Shown: positions 7,601 through 16,693 of the stretch, in pieces
Layout of the letters: each line of letters opens with the position of its first letter
Numbering within the stretch: the stretch's first letter is position 1
DNA from: Bradyrhizobium sp. LHD-71
GTDB lineage: Bacteria; Pseudomonadota; Alphaproteobacteria; Rhizobiales; Xanthobacteraceae
Direction: 5' to 3'
Assembly (NCBI RefSeq): GCF_031157255.1
Contig: NZ_JAVIFX010000023.1
Location: 1-64,000 of the forward strand
Length of the DNA: 64,000 nt
Notes under the pieces: model-generated
The model's database searches: none
Seen by the model: only the letters and a program-made list of their open reading frames with translations
Told to the model about the DNA's origin: nothing
Translations under genes and position numbers: made by a program

Positions 7601-10486
7601 CTACTGTCCCAGGCGTTCGATCAGCGCCGGCACGTGAACCTGGTCGGCCTTGTAGTTGCCGGTCAGCAGATACATCACGATGTTGACGCCGGCACGGAAC
7701 GCGAATTCGCGCTGACGCGGTTCGCCCGGCGAGAGCGGCAGCATCGGTTGTCCGTCGGGGCGGAGCGCCCAGGCGCCCGCAAGATCATTCGAGGTGATGA
7801 TGATCGGCGAGACGCCGTCGCCGCCGCGTGCCGGGCGCGCGGCCGCATCGTCGCCCTCGTCGTTTTCGCGCGGGAGCGTTTCGACCCAGGTCTGGCCGTT
7901 GGTGAAACGGCCGGGGAAGTCACGCAGCAGATAGAACGTCTTGGTCAGGACGTGCTCGCGCGGCACCGGCTCCAGTTCGGGGATATCGAGCGAGCCGAGA
8001 ATGTTGCGCAGCGTCAGCATGCCGGGCGTCTCGGATTCGCTGCCCGGTGTCGCCTCGACGGCGTCGCGCGTGTCGAACAGCACCGTGCCGCCCTGCTTCA
8101 TGTAGGCGTCGAGCTTGTTCAGCGTCTCCTGCGGCGGGCGCGGTGCGCCGGCGATCACCGGCCAGTAGATCATCGGATAGAACGACAGTTCGTCGCGCGC
8201 CGGATCGATGCCGACCGGATCGCCGCCTTCAAACGCGGTCCGCTGCGCAAGAAACAGCGTCAGCCCCGAAAGGCCGGCCTGAACGATCGAATCCACGTCG
8301 CTGTTGCCGGTGACGACATAGGCGAGACGCGTCTGCGACACCGCCTTGATGTTTGTCTCGTCAGTCTGTGCAGAGGCATTCTTTCCAGAGGCATTCCGTG
8401 CAGGGGCATTTTGCGAAGGCGGATTCTGCGCCGGCACATTCTGTGCCGAAGCGGGCAGGCTCGAAAGAACCGCGGCGGCCGCGAACATCAGCGCGACCAC
8501 GGCGGCCGTCGCCCGTCGCCGTCCGAACAGACCGGCGACGCCCGCACCCAGCATGGCGACGACCAGCGCATCGAGCAGGAACAGGCCGAGCGCGCCCGAG
8601 AGCAGCCAGCCGCGCAGGTCGCGCGGCTCTTCGCTGCGGTAGGTGGCATGGCGTGCGCGCAGCGCCGACGTGTCGAGCGTGGCGATGCGGTCGGCGGGGG
8701 CCAGCGTGTTCACCGCGAGCGGTCCGTCGGCGGGCCCGTAGAAGCCCGGCGGATGATCCAGTGTTGCGCGGTCACGATAGTCGGCCTTGAGCGGCTTGGC
8801 GTTGGAAGGCGGCGGTCCGAACGCACCGAAGCCGTCGAGAATGCGCGTCGGCGCTACCGTCTCGGTGGTCGCTTCGCCCGCTGGACCTGCACCCGCGGTC
8901 TGGGTGTAGCCCGATATGTCGACGATGCGTCTCAGCATTTCCACGAATGTACCTGAAAGCGGTAAATCCGACCAGCGCGTGTCGGCGCTGACATGGAACA
9001 GGGCAACCACGCCTTTGCCGCGCTGCTCGCCGGTGACCAGCGGGGTACCGTCTCCCAAAGTGGCCCAGCTCTTGGTGGTCAGCGATGCGTCGGGCTCGGC
9101 GAGTACCTGGCGGCTGACCGTGATGTCTTTGGCGACGCCGAGACCGGCGAACGGGCCATCGGCGGCAAAGGCCGCGAGGGACTGTGGCTTCTCCCAGGTC
9201 AACGCGCCGCCGAGGCTGCGTCCGCCTCGCCGCAGCCGCACCGGAACCAGGTCGTCGTCTGCCGCAGCTAGGCGCGGGCCTGCGAAGCGGACCAGCACGC
9301 CGCCTTGCGCGATCCAGGCGTTCAACCGTTCGCGGATGTCCGGGCCGAGCGTGCCGACGTCGGCCAGCACGATCATCGGCAGCTTCTGATCGAGAAAGCG
9401 GCCGATGGCCGTCGCCGGTGCGGCGCGCTCGCCGAGGCGAACGTCGGCAAACGGTCCGAGCGCGCGCGATAAATAGAAAGTGGATGCCAACAGCGGCTGG
9501 GCCGTGTCGGAAGTCGCGCCGCTGACGACGCCGACCGCGCGGCGGCGCCAGCGCTTGTCGAGCAACTGCACGGCGCCGGCCGAACGCTCGCCGGCGATCT
9601 CCAGCCGTGTCACATCGTTGCGCAACTCCACCGGCATGTCGAAGGCAGCTTCCGTCTCCGTATCCTGGATATTGAAGACAAACCGCGCATCGCCGATCGG
9701 CGCCCCTTTCGCATCCAGCGCACGCACAAGACCGGTCTCGGGCGTGCCTGCGCCCGCACGCAGCACCTTCACCACCATGCGTGCCGCTGCATTCTCAGCT
9801 GCTGCCAGCGCGTGGGCCGGCGCGACACCGCCGTCATAGATCGTCAATTGGCGATCGCCGATCGCGCCCGGAAGGCCTGCAACGAACTCCGAGCCACGTC
9901 CGGTATCGACGCCGTCGGATATCCAGATGATCTCGGCGTCGCCGGTCGCATTCAGAAAACGGCCGATGGCGGGCAGCATGTCGACCCGCTCCACCGCATA
10001 GGGCTTTGGCGAGAGCTGGCGCAGCGCGATCCGCGCATTGCCGGCCGGCATCAGTGTGATGTCGCGCGCAGGCTCCGACATCGGAATCAGCGCCACGCCG
10101 CGGCCGTCGGACTCTGCGGCCGCAATCAGCTCATCCGCCGAGTGGATACGCGTCTCCCAGCCGGTTGCGGCGCTCCAGCCGTCGTCGATCAGCATGACGA
10201 GCGGCGAGGTCGAACGCGTCGCGCCCGTGATCGGGTTGTAGATTGGTCCCGCGGCCGCAAAGATCACCAGCGCTGCGGCGAGCAACCGTATCAGCGTCAG
10301 CCACCATGGTGTGCGCGCCGGAGTCTCTTCCTTCGGGGCGATGTCGAACAGCAGTCGGGTCGGCGGAAAGTCGATGCGCCGCGGGCGCGGCGGCATCAGC
10401 CGCAACAGCCACCACAGCACCGGCAGGCTGACGAGGCCGAGCAGCATCAGCGGTTGCGCGAAAGCGATGGGGAGGCTGCCGATCAT
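7601..10486 (-). CDS. BatA-like and DUF4159 domain membrane protein
   Basis: A 961-residue protein. The N-terminus has the BatA start (two membrane segments with PVLWWLLRLMPPRPRRIDFP between them), then a VWA-like region (VMLIDDGWSA) and an amidotransferase-like middle (MIVLADVGTLG). Two membrane segments follow at about 625-680, then a low-complexity Asn/Gln/Ala linker (about 683-710, repeats like QNVPAQNPPSQNAPARN), then a C-terminal DUF4159 domain (about 713-955, FYPMIYWPVI, GGTVLFDTRD, ILTGNYKAD-like end). It overlaps the DUF58 gene by 4 bases. The biochemical role is not known. Confidence 0.8.
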   Translation of the reverse strand: MIGSLPIAFAQPLMLLGLVSLPVLWWLLRLMPPRPRRIDFPPTRLLFDIAPKEETPARTPWWLTLIRLLAAALVIFAAAGPIYNPITGATRSTSPLVMLIDDGWSAATGWETRIHSADELIAAAESDGRGVALIPMSEPARDITLMPAGNARIALRQLSPKPYAVERVDMLPAIGRFLNATGDAEIIWISDGVDTGRGSEFVAGLPGAIGDRQLTIYDGGVAPAHALAAAENAAARMVVKVLRAGAGTPETGLVRALDAKGAPIGDARFVFNIQDTETEAAFDMPVELRNDVTRLEIAGERSAGAVQLLDKRWRRRAVGVVSGATSDTAQPLLASTFYLSRALGPFADVRLGERAAPATAIGRFLDQKLPMIVLADVGTLGPDIRERLNAWIAQGGVLVRFAGPRLAAADDDLVPVRLRRGGRSLGGALTWEKPQSLAAFAADGPFAGLGVAKDITVSRQVLAEPDASLTTKSWATLGDGTPLVTGEQRGKGVVALFHVSADTRWSDLPLSGTFVEMLRRIVDISGYTQTAGAGPAGEATTETVAPTRILDGFGAFGPPPSNAKPLKADYRDRATLDHPPGFYGPADGPLAVNTLAPADRIATLDTSALRARHATYRSEEPRDLRGWLLSGALGLFLLDALVVAMLGAGVAGLFGRRRATAAVVALMFAAAAVLSSLPASAQNVPAQNPPSQNAPARNASGKNASAQTDETNIKAVSQTRLAYVVTGNSDVDSIVQAGLSGLTLFLAQRTAFEGGDPVGIDPARDELSFYPMIYWPVIAGAPRPPQETLNKLDAYMKQGGTVLFDTRDAVEATPGSESETPGMLTLRNILGSLDIPELEPVPREHVLTKTFYLLRDFPGRFTNGQTWVETLPRENDEGDDAAARPARGGDGVSPIIITSNDLAGAWALRPDGQPMLPLSPGEPRQREFAFRAGVNIVMYLLTGNYKADQVHVPALIERLGQ

Positions 10487-11412
10487 GCGTGGCGTCCGAT
10501 CTGGCCACCCTTGTTGACCGTCATGCCGCCGTGCAGGAACAGCAGCAGCTCCGCCGCCGAGCGATCAGTGTTGTGCACCGAGAACAGCCAGCCGAGGCGT
10601 CGGGTCTCGTCGCGAATCTCGTCGCGATGCCGCGCCACGCGGGCAAGGTAGTCGGTCGCCCAGGTCTCGGCCCGACCGGCGGTGATGGTGCCTGCGCCTT
10701 CCGGTTCGATGAAGTCGATGCGGCCGGAATAAGGGAATGTCTCCTCGGCGGGATCGACGATTTGCACAAGCGTGCCGTGCGCGCCGGTGGACGACAGGCC
10801 GGCGAGGGTCGTCTGAACCTCGCTCATCGGCGACCAGAAATCCGACAGCACGACGATCTCCGACAGCGACGAGGGCACGAAGGAGGGAGGCAGACTCGCG
10901 CGCGCGGTGGTATCGTGCAGGATCGCCTGCGCCATCTTGTCGACCACGCTGCGGCTGCCGGTCGGATGCATGATGCCGGGAACGCCGACGCGCTCACCGC
11001 CCTCCACCAGCAGTTCGGCCAGCGCGAAGGCGACGATCAGTGCCCGCTCGAGCTTGCTGTCGCGGGATTTCTTCGACGCAAACGCCATCGACGCCGAGCG
11101 GTCCGGCCATAGCCACACCGTATGCGCCGCTTCCCACTCCTGTTCGCGCACATAGAGATGATCATCGCGGCCGGAGCGACGCCAGTCGATGTTCTGTGCA
11201 GGCTCGCCGCTGGTGAAGCGGCGATATTGCCAGAAGCTCTCGCCTGCGCCGGCACGCCGACGTCCATGCAGTCCGTGAATGACATTGTTGGCGATGCGGC
11301 GCGCTTCCAGCACGAGGCGCGGGAGCGACGCGGCCAGCGAGCGACTTTCGCCGTCGGCGCGTCTAACTGCTTCGATCTCCCCCGCGGTGTGAAGGGACGC
11401 TTCTGCCATCAA
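10483..11412 (-). CDS. DUF58 domain protein
   Basis: A 309-residue cytosolic protein with the DUF58 signature around residues 55-100 (RRAGAGESFWQYR, GEPAQNIDWRRS, LYVREQEWE). The segment WPDRSASM that follows resembles the DxSxS metal site of VWA domains but is only partly conserved. It overlaps the MoxR gene upstream and the BatA/DUF4159 gene downstream by 4 bases each, so translation is probably coupled. In this family the DUF58 protein is thought to work as a partner or substrate adaptor of the MoxR AAA+ ATPase. Confidence 0.85.
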   Translation of the reverse strand: MMAEASLHTAGEIEAVRRADGESRSLAASLPRLVLEARRIANNVIHGLHGRRRAGAGESFWQYRRFTSGEPAQNIDWRRSGRDDHLYVREQEWEAAHTVWLWPDRSASMAFASKKSRDSKLERALIVAFALAELLVEGGERVGVPGIMHPTGSRSVVDKMAQAILHDTTARASLPPSFVPSSLSEIVVLSDFWSPMSEVQTTLAGLSSTGAHGTLVQIVDPAEETFPYSGRIDFIEPEGAGTITAGRAETWATDYLARVARHRDEIRDETRRLGWLFSVHNTDRSAAELLLFLHGGMTVNKGGQIGRHA

Positions 11413-12410
11413 CCGATCCGCGACTTGAGCTGGCCGATCACGTCGCTGACCGTGCGGCCTTCTGCGCGCGCCGAGAAGGTCAGCGCCATGCGGTGCTTGA
11501 GAACCGGCTCTGCGAGATCGAGAACGTCGTCGACCGATGGCGCAAGCCGCCCGTCGAGCAACGCGCGGGCGCGCACGGCAAGCATCAGCGCCTGGCTCGC
11601 GCGCGGGCCGGGGCCCCAGGCGATGTGCTTGGCGCCTTCGCCGCCGTCCGGGCCGGGACGTGCCGAGCGGACCAGCGACAGGATCGCTTCAACCACCGAG
11701 TCGCCGACCGGCAGTCGGCGTACGAGCCGTTGTGCGGTCATCAGTGCTTCGGGGCTCATCGCTGCCTTGGCGTGGGTCTCCTCCGAGCCCGTGGTCTCGA
11801 ACAGGATACGCCGTTCGGCGTCGCGATCCGGGTAGTCGACGTCGATCTCCATCAGGAAGCGATCGAGCTGCGCCTCGGGCAGCGGGTAGGTACCCTCCTG
11901 CTCGAGCGGGTTCTGCGTCGCCAGCACGTGGAATGGCTTCGGCAGATCGTGACGGGCGCCCGCCACAGTTACATGCTGCTCCTGCATCGCCTGCAGCAGC
12001 GCCGACTGCGTGCGCGGGCTGGCGCGGTTGATCTCGTCGGCCATCAGCAGCTGGGCGAACACCGGACCGGTGATGAAACGAAACGAACGTTTGCCGGTCG
12101 TGCTTTCATCCAGCACCTCGGCGCCGAGAATGTCCGACGGCATCAGGTCGGGCGTGAACTGGATGCGCTTGGCATCGAGACCGAGCGTGACGCCGAGCGT
12201 CTCAACCAGCTTGGTCTTGGCAAGGCCCGGGACGCCGATCAGCAGTGCATGGCCGCCGGAGAGGATCGTCACCAGCGCGTTCTCGACCACCCGCTCCTGG
12301 CCGAAGATGATGGTGCCGACGGCCTCCCTGGCAGTCTTGATGCTGTCCGCAACCTGCTCCGCGGACCGCACAATCACGTCTTCCAGTTTCTCGACACCTT
12401 CCGCAGCCAT
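11409..12410 (-). CDS. MoxR family AAA+ ATPase
   Basis: A 333-residue MoxR-type AAA+ ATPase. Walker A is GVPGLAKT (residues 59-66), Walker B is LLMADEINRA (about 117-126), sensor 1 lies in ATQNPLEQEGTYPLPEAQLD, and the C-terminal lid carries the usual GASPRAS-like motif as GPGPRASQAL. MoxR proteins act as chaperones that mature or activate partner complexes, usually with VWA proteins. It is the first gene of the operon with DUF58 and two BatA-like membrane proteins, so it is probably the motor for an envelope-facing process. The start ATG at 12410 is 214 bases from the divergent DUF1285 gene. Confidence 0.92.
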   Translation of the reverse strand: MAAEGVEKLEDVIVRSAEQVADSIKTAREAVGTIIFGQERVVENALVTILSGGHALLIGVPGLAKTKLVETLGVTLGLDAKRIQFTPDLMPSDILGAEVLDESTTGKRSFRFITGPVFAQLLMADEINRASPRTQSALLQAMQEQHVTVAGARHDLPKPFHVLATQNPLEQEGTYPLPEAQLDRFLMEIDVDYPDRDAERRILFETTGSEETHAKAAMSPEALMTAQRLVRRLPVGDSVVEAILSLVRSARPGPDGGEGAKHIAWGPGPRASQALMLAVRARALLDGRLAPSVDDVLDLAEPVLKHRMALTFSARAEGRTVSDVIGQLKSRIG

Positions 12411-12624
12411 TCAGATCTCCTGTTTCGGGCGTCCGCCGACAATCAACCATCGCAAGGCAAGGCTCGTGCCTGACTCGCGCAACCCATTTAGGGCTATGCT
12501 AGACTGAACCTAAGCTGATGTATTCTCTTGAATTCCGATATTCCCGCATTATCGGGGCGACAGAGACACCAGCTAATCACGATCCGGCGAGTGAACCCGC
12601 CTCAGCGCAGGACAACGACAAACC

Positions 12625-13221
12625 ATGGCTAACCAAGGGCAAATCTCCTCCCAAGGATTGGACGGACTTGCGAGCGCGGCGCGCACCGCTACCAGCAAGG
12701 GTTTGCCGCCGGTGCATCTATGGAACCCGGACTTCTGCGGCGATATCGACATGCGAATCGCCGCCGACGGAACCTGGTTCTACATGGGCACGCCGATCGG
12801 CAGGCCGGCGCTGGTGCGCCTGTTCTCAACGATCTTGAAACGGGAGGGCGATAAGCACTTTCTCGTGACCCCCGTGGAGAAGGTCGGCATCCGCGTCGAT
12901 GACGCGCCGTTCATGGCTGTCGAGATGCAGAGGGATGGGACTGGCGACGACCAGCGTCTGCACTTTCGCACCAACGTCGACGACTGGGTGGAGTGCGACA
13001 GCGCGCACGAACTGCGCTTCAAGCAGGCCGAGGACGGCGGATTGATGCCGTACCTGCATGTGCGCAGCGACCTGTGGGCGAAGGTGACGCGGCCCATCTA
13101 CTATGATCTGGTGGAACTCGGCGAAGAGCGTATCGTGAATGGACGCGATATGTTCGGCGTCAGTTCTGCCGGCGTCTTTTTTGCAATGGCCGGCGCCGAG
13201 CAGGTGAGGGACAACGTTTGA
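12625..13221 (+). CDS. DUF1285 domain protein
   Basis: A 198-residue protein matching DUF1285: PPVHLWNPDFCGDIDMRI, FYMGTPIGRPALVRLFSTIL and HFLVTPVEKVGIRVDDAPF are typical of the family. The function is unknown. It starts the plus-strand operon that continues with a CoA pyrophosphatase, a DUF6111-like protein and the CCA-adding enzyme. It is divergent from the MoxR operon, an association I recall from other alphaproteobacteria. Confidence 0.85.
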   Translation: MANQGQISSQGLDGLASAARTATSKGLPPVHLWNPDFCGDIDMRIAADGTWFYMGTPIGRPALVRLFSTILKREGDKHFLVTPVEKVGIRVDDAPFMAVEMQRDGTGDDQRLHFRTNVDDWVECDSAHELRFKQAEDGGLMPYLHVRSDLWAKVTRPIYYDLVELGEERIVNGRDMFGVSSAGVFFAMAGAEQVRDNV

Positions 13222-13940
13222 GCGATCGTGCCCCCGCTGGCGTGCCGCGTGACGAGTCGTCGGACAAGGACTTGTCGGACAAGACCGGGCTCGAGCGCGT
13301 AACAATCACTTCGGACGAGTTCTTTCGTCGCGCACGTGAGCTGTTCACGTTCGACGTGCCGCCGGCGCTGACCGATCCGACCATCATTCCGCCGACCGAC
13401 GATGAAGGCATGCGAAACGTGCTGGAGATCATCGCCAAGGAGAAGCCGATCCGCCCGGCCGCGGTGCTCATTCCGGTGGTCGAGCGCGAAGAGCCGATGG
13501 TGCTGCTGACCCAGCGCGCGGCGCATCTGAACGACCACGCTGGCCAGGTGGCGTTTCCTGGCGGCAAGATCGATCCGACGGATCCTTCGCCGATGTACGC
13601 CGCGCTGCGCGAGGCGGAGGAGGAGATCGGACTCGACGCGGAGTTCGTCGAACCGATCGGTTATATGGATCTTTACGGTACGCCGTTCGGTTATCGCATT
13701 CTGCCGACCGTCGCGCGGGTGGATCCCGGTTTCGAATTGCGTGTCAACAAATCGGAAGTGGACGACGTGTTCGAGGTGCCGCTGGCATTCCTGATGAATC
13801 CGGCAAATCACTTCTTGAAAACGCGCGAATTTCGCGACATCACCCGCAGCTATTATGAGATGCCGTACGGCGATCGCTATGTCTGGGGAGTGACTGCCGG
13901 TATCTTGCGTGTTCTCTATCAGCGGATGTTCGCCAGATGA
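13218..13940 (+). CDS. NUDIX CoA pyrophosphatase (NudL-like)
   Basis: A 240-residue protein predicted to split CoA into 4'-phosphopantetheine and 3',5'-ADP. The UPF0035/NudL signature LLTQRAAHLNDHAGQVAFPG (about residues 95-114) leads into the NUDIX box FPGGKIDPTD...ALREAEEEIGL. The start is a TTG codon that overlaps the stop of the DUF1285 gene (TTGA), which suggests coupled translation; an N-terminal extension of about 65 residues precedes the domain. It is followed by the DUF6111-like gene with a 4-base overlap. Confidence 0.88.
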   Translation: MSDRAPAGVPRDESSDKDLSDKTGLERVTITSDEFFRRARELFTFDVPPALTDPTIIPPTDDEGMRNVLEIIAKEKPIRPAAVLIPVVEREEPMVLLTQRAAHLNDHAGQVAFPGGKIDPTDPSPMYAALREAEEEIGLDAEFVEPIGYMDLYGTPFGYRILPTVARVDPGFELRVNKSEVDDVFEVPLAFLMNPANHFLKTREFRDITRSYYEMPYGDRYVWGVTAGILRVLYQRMFAR

Positions 13941-14200
13941 TCCGTCCGGTTCTTACGGAAATCGGGCTGTTTCTCATTCCATTCGCGGTCTACGCATTAT
14001 ACCTGATCGCCACGCGCGCTGAGCTCTTTCACAAGACCTCCTGGCCGCTGCCGATAATCGGCTGGCTGACCGCGGCAGCGTTGCTCCTGATCATCGCAAG
14101 TTTTGCATTTCTTGCCAGTTTCTCCGGCGCGCCGCCGGGATCGACCTATGTGCCGGCGCACATCGAGAACGGCAGACTGGTACGGGGGGCAGAGAAGTGA
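13937..14200 (+). CDS. Small two-TM protein, DUF6111-like
   Basis: An 87-residue protein with two predicted transmembrane helices (about residues 7-25 and 37-61) and a short polar tail (GSTYVPAHIENGRLVRG). I recognise the pattern as DUF6111, a small membrane protein found between NUDIX and CCA-transferase genes in alphaproteobacteria. It overlaps both neighbours by 4 bases. The role is unknown. Confidence 0.7.
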   Translation: MIRPVLTEIGLFLIPFAVYALYLIATRAELFHKTSWPLPIIGWLTAAALLLIIASFAFLASFSGAPPGSTYVPAHIENGRLVRGAEK

Positions 14201-15477
14201 GCAAGGCGCCGGCAGTGCGCACGGTGGATCGCTTGCGCGGCGCGCCATGGCTGAGCGGCGGCGGGGTGGCCAAGGCGCTCGCGCTCCTCAACAGCAATGG
14301 CGAGCAGGCGCGTGTGGTCGGCGGCGCGGTGCGCAATGCGCTGCTGGGCCTTGATGTTGGGGAAGTGGATATCGCGACCACGGCCGTTCCGGACGAGGTC
14401 ATCCGCCGCGCTAAGGCCGCGAAGATCAAGTTCGCACCTACGGGCGTCGAGCATGGCACGGTGACGTTGATCATCGGCAAGCATCCCTACGAGGTGACGA
14501 CGCTGCGCGAGGACGTCGAAACATTCGGACGCAAGGCGAGGGTAGCCTTCGGGCGTGACTGGCAGCGCGACGCCGAGCGGCGCGATTTCACGATCAGCGC
14601 CCTGTCTGCATCCGCCGACGGCACCGTGTACGACTACACCGGCGGCCTTGATGATCTTGCACAGCGCCGTGTGCGTTTCATCGGCGAGCCCGCGCGGCGG
14701 ATCGCGGAAGATTACCTGCGCATCCTGCGCTTCTTCCGCATCCACGCGGCCTACGGTGAAGGACCGGTCGACCGGGATGGTCTGAATGCGTGCATCGCCG
14801 GACGCGCCGGCCTCGCGAACCTGTCGGCCGAGCGGATCCGCAGCGAGATGCTGAAGCTCCTGATCGCGCGAGGCGCGGCCTCCGCCTTGCAGGAGATGAG
14901 TGACGGCGGACTGCTGCTCGCGCTGCTCGGCGGCGTCACTTATCATCCGTCGTTCGCAGCCATGGTTGCGGCCGAGCAGCAGCTTGGTCTGGATGCTGAC
15001 GTGATCCGCCGGCTTGCAGCGCTTGCGGTCGCGACCGTCGAGGACGCCGAGCGGCTGACTGTGCGTTTGCGATTGTCGAATGCCGAAAGCGAGCAACTCC
15101 GCTCGATGGCGCATCGCTGGTGGCGGCTCGCTTCGATCGATGACGCGCAGGGGCGCGTTCGCCTTTACAAGCTTGGACCTGATCGCTACCGAGACCGCGT
15201 GTTGTTCGGCTGGGCGCGCAAGGGCGGCGATGCAGGTTACTGGCAAGGACTTGCGACGCTCGGCGCACGCTGGGCTGCGCCGGTCTTTCCCGTGAAAGCA
15301 GCCGACCTCATGGCGCGAGGACTGCGGCCCGGCCCCGCGCTCGGCGCAGCCCTTGCCCGCGCCGAGCAGTTCTGGATCGATGCAGGTTTTCCGTCGGGCA
15401 AGGGTGAGCTTGCTGCCATCGTCGATCGCGCGATGGAGGATCAGGAAGGACCAACGAGGGGTGCCGATTCTCACTGA
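14197..15477 (+). CDS. cca: CCA tRNA nucleotidyltransferase
   Basis: A 426-residue enzyme that adds or repairs the 3' CCA end of tRNA. The head domain shows VVGGAVRNALLG, the metal-site segment EVDIATT, RRDFTISAL and EDYLRILRFFRIH, in the order of class II poly(A)/CCA polymerases. The first carboxylate of the usual DxD reads Glu (E-V-D), and the motif reads GGAVRN rather than GGxVRD, both seen in alphaproteobacterial members. It starts with GTG overlapping the preceding stop by 4 bases, and its 3' end overlaps the start of the TauE/SafE gene. Confidence 0.92.
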   Translation: MSKAPAVRTVDRLRGAPWLSGGGVAKALALLNSNGEQARVVGGAVRNALLGLDVGEVDIATTAVPDEVIRRAKAAKIKFAPTGVEHGTVTLIIGKHPYEVTTLREDVETFGRKARVAFGRDWQRDAERRDFTISALSASADGTVYDYTGGLDDLAQRRVRFIGEPARRIAEDYLRILRFFRIHAAYGEGPVDRDGLNACIAGRAGLANLSAERIRSEMLKLLIARGAASALQEMSDGGLLLALLGGVTYHPSFAAMVAAEQQLGLDADVIRRLAALAVATVEDAERLTVRLRLSNAESEQLRSMAHRWWRLASIDDAQGRVRLYKLGPDRYRDRVLFGWARKGGDAGYWQGLATLGARWAAPVFPVKAADLMARGLRPGPALGAALARAEQFWIDAGFPSGKGELAAIVDRAMEDQEGPTRGADSH

Positions 15478-16231
15478 CATTCTTTCCGCCTTCGCGAATA
15501 TCTCGCTCACACAGCTCGCAGTCGTTACCGGCGTCACGCTGTTTGCGTCCGTGATAGGTGGTGTCGCTGGCTACGGGACCGGCGCACTGATGCCGTTGGT
15601 GCTGGTGCCGATGGTGGGCGCCGAGCCGGTGGTGCCGATCATTGCGATTTCGGCGCTGTTCACCAACACCGGGCGGGTCGCGGCATTCTTCCGACATATC
15701 GACGGACGCCGCTCGGCGATCGTTATCGCGGCTGCGGCCTTTACGTGCGTGCTCGGCGCTTACGCCTATACGCGGCTGTCCGGCGCTGGCGCAGCGCTGG
15801 TGATCGGCTCGATGCTGATCTTGAGCGTTCCGCTGCGCCGGTTGGCGCATCGACGTGCGGTGAAGCTGCACGACGGCGGGCTCGTGATCGGCGCGGCGGG
15901 TTATGGCCTTGTGGTCGGCGGCACCACGGGATCGGGCGCAATCCTGCTGTCGCTGTTGATGGCCGCGGGCCTCGAGGGCGCAGCCGTCATTGCGACGGAT
16001 GCTGCGGTCACCATCGCCATCGGCATCGTCAAGGTCGCCGTCTTCGGCGTTACCGGCGCGGTTACGGCGCAGGTCATCGTTTTCGGATTGCTGATCGGCG
16101 CGGTCGCCTTTCCGGGCGGCTTTATCGCAAAGGCGCTGCTCGAACGGCTGCCGATCCGCGTCCACACCGCCATGCTGGACGCTGTCATCATTCTCGGCGG
16201 CGTCGTGATGATCATCGCCGCGCTGAGATGA
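15461..16231 (+). CDS. TauE/SafE family permease (TSUP)
   Basis: A 256-residue membrane protein of about eight helices with the repeated TSUP pattern (GGVAGYGTGALMPLVLVPM near the start and GFIAKALLERL near the end). TSUP proteins move sulfite, sulfoacetate or other organic anions. I chose the GTG at 15461, preceded by AGGAAGGACCAACGAGGG, because the longer in-frame reading has no membrane character and lies wholly in the CCA gene. It overlaps the CCA gene by 17 bases. The substrate is unknown. Confidence 0.82.
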   Translation: MPILTDILSAFANISLTQLAVVTGVTLFASVIGGVAGYGTGALMPLVLVPMVGAEPVVPIIAISALFTNTGRVAAFFRHIDGRRSAIVIAAAAFTCVLGAYAYTRLSGAGAALVIGSMLILSVPLRRLAHRRAVKLHDGGLVIGAAGYGLVVGGTTGSGAILLSLLMAAGLEGAAVIATDAAVTIAIGIVKVAVFGVTGAVTAQVIVFGLLIGAVAFPGGFIAKALLERLPIRVHTAMLDAVIILGGVVMIIAALR

Positions 16232-16347
16232 GGTGTGTCGACAGGCGAAGGTTGAGGCGGCAGCGTTCGACGACAGCGAAACTCGCTGACGGGGGCGCCG
16301 TTCGCCGCCGCCTCAGTCGATAAAACCAAAGTCGATGAGAACCTGAA

Positions 16348-16596
16348 TCAGGCGACGGCGCGGGTCTCTTCGCCGTCGTCCTCTTCTTCCTCGTCGCCGT
16401 TCTCGTCGTCGCCGTTCTCGGCCTCGTCGGTGGCGATTTCAGCGCGCTCAAGGGTCACGGCAGGAAGGGTCTCGCGGAACAGTTCGCCTTCCTCGCCGAT
16501 CCAGATGCACTCAATGTTCTGGTCGTTGACTTCCGCAACGGTCAGCGCCTGGCCGCCCGACTTCAAGACCACCACATCGCCTGCTTTCAATTCCAT
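16348..16596 (-). CDS. YodC-like (DUF2158) small protein with acidic tail
   Basis: An 82-residue protein. The N-terminal half (MELKAGDVVVLKSGGQALTV, then IECIWIG) is the DUF2158/YodC domain, a small beta-barrel. The C-terminal half is almost purely acidic (EDDGEE and similar runs from about residue 56). The ATG at 16596 is preceded by an AAGGGAG ribosome-binding site 6 bases upstream; a longer reading to 16719 has no support. It is the last gene before a convergent TSUP permease. The function is unknown. Confidence 0.75.
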   Translation of the reverse strand: MELKAGDVVVLKSGGQALTVAEVNDQNIECIWIGEEGELFRETLPAVTLERAEIATDEAENGDDENGDEEEEDDGEETRAVA

Positions 16597-16693
16597 GACC
16601 GGCTCCCTTATGAAGATGGGCGCACGATAGGCCGGGGTCATGACAGGCCAATCACAGAAGGATGTCGCGAGGAGTCCTTTTGTCGAATTGGCT

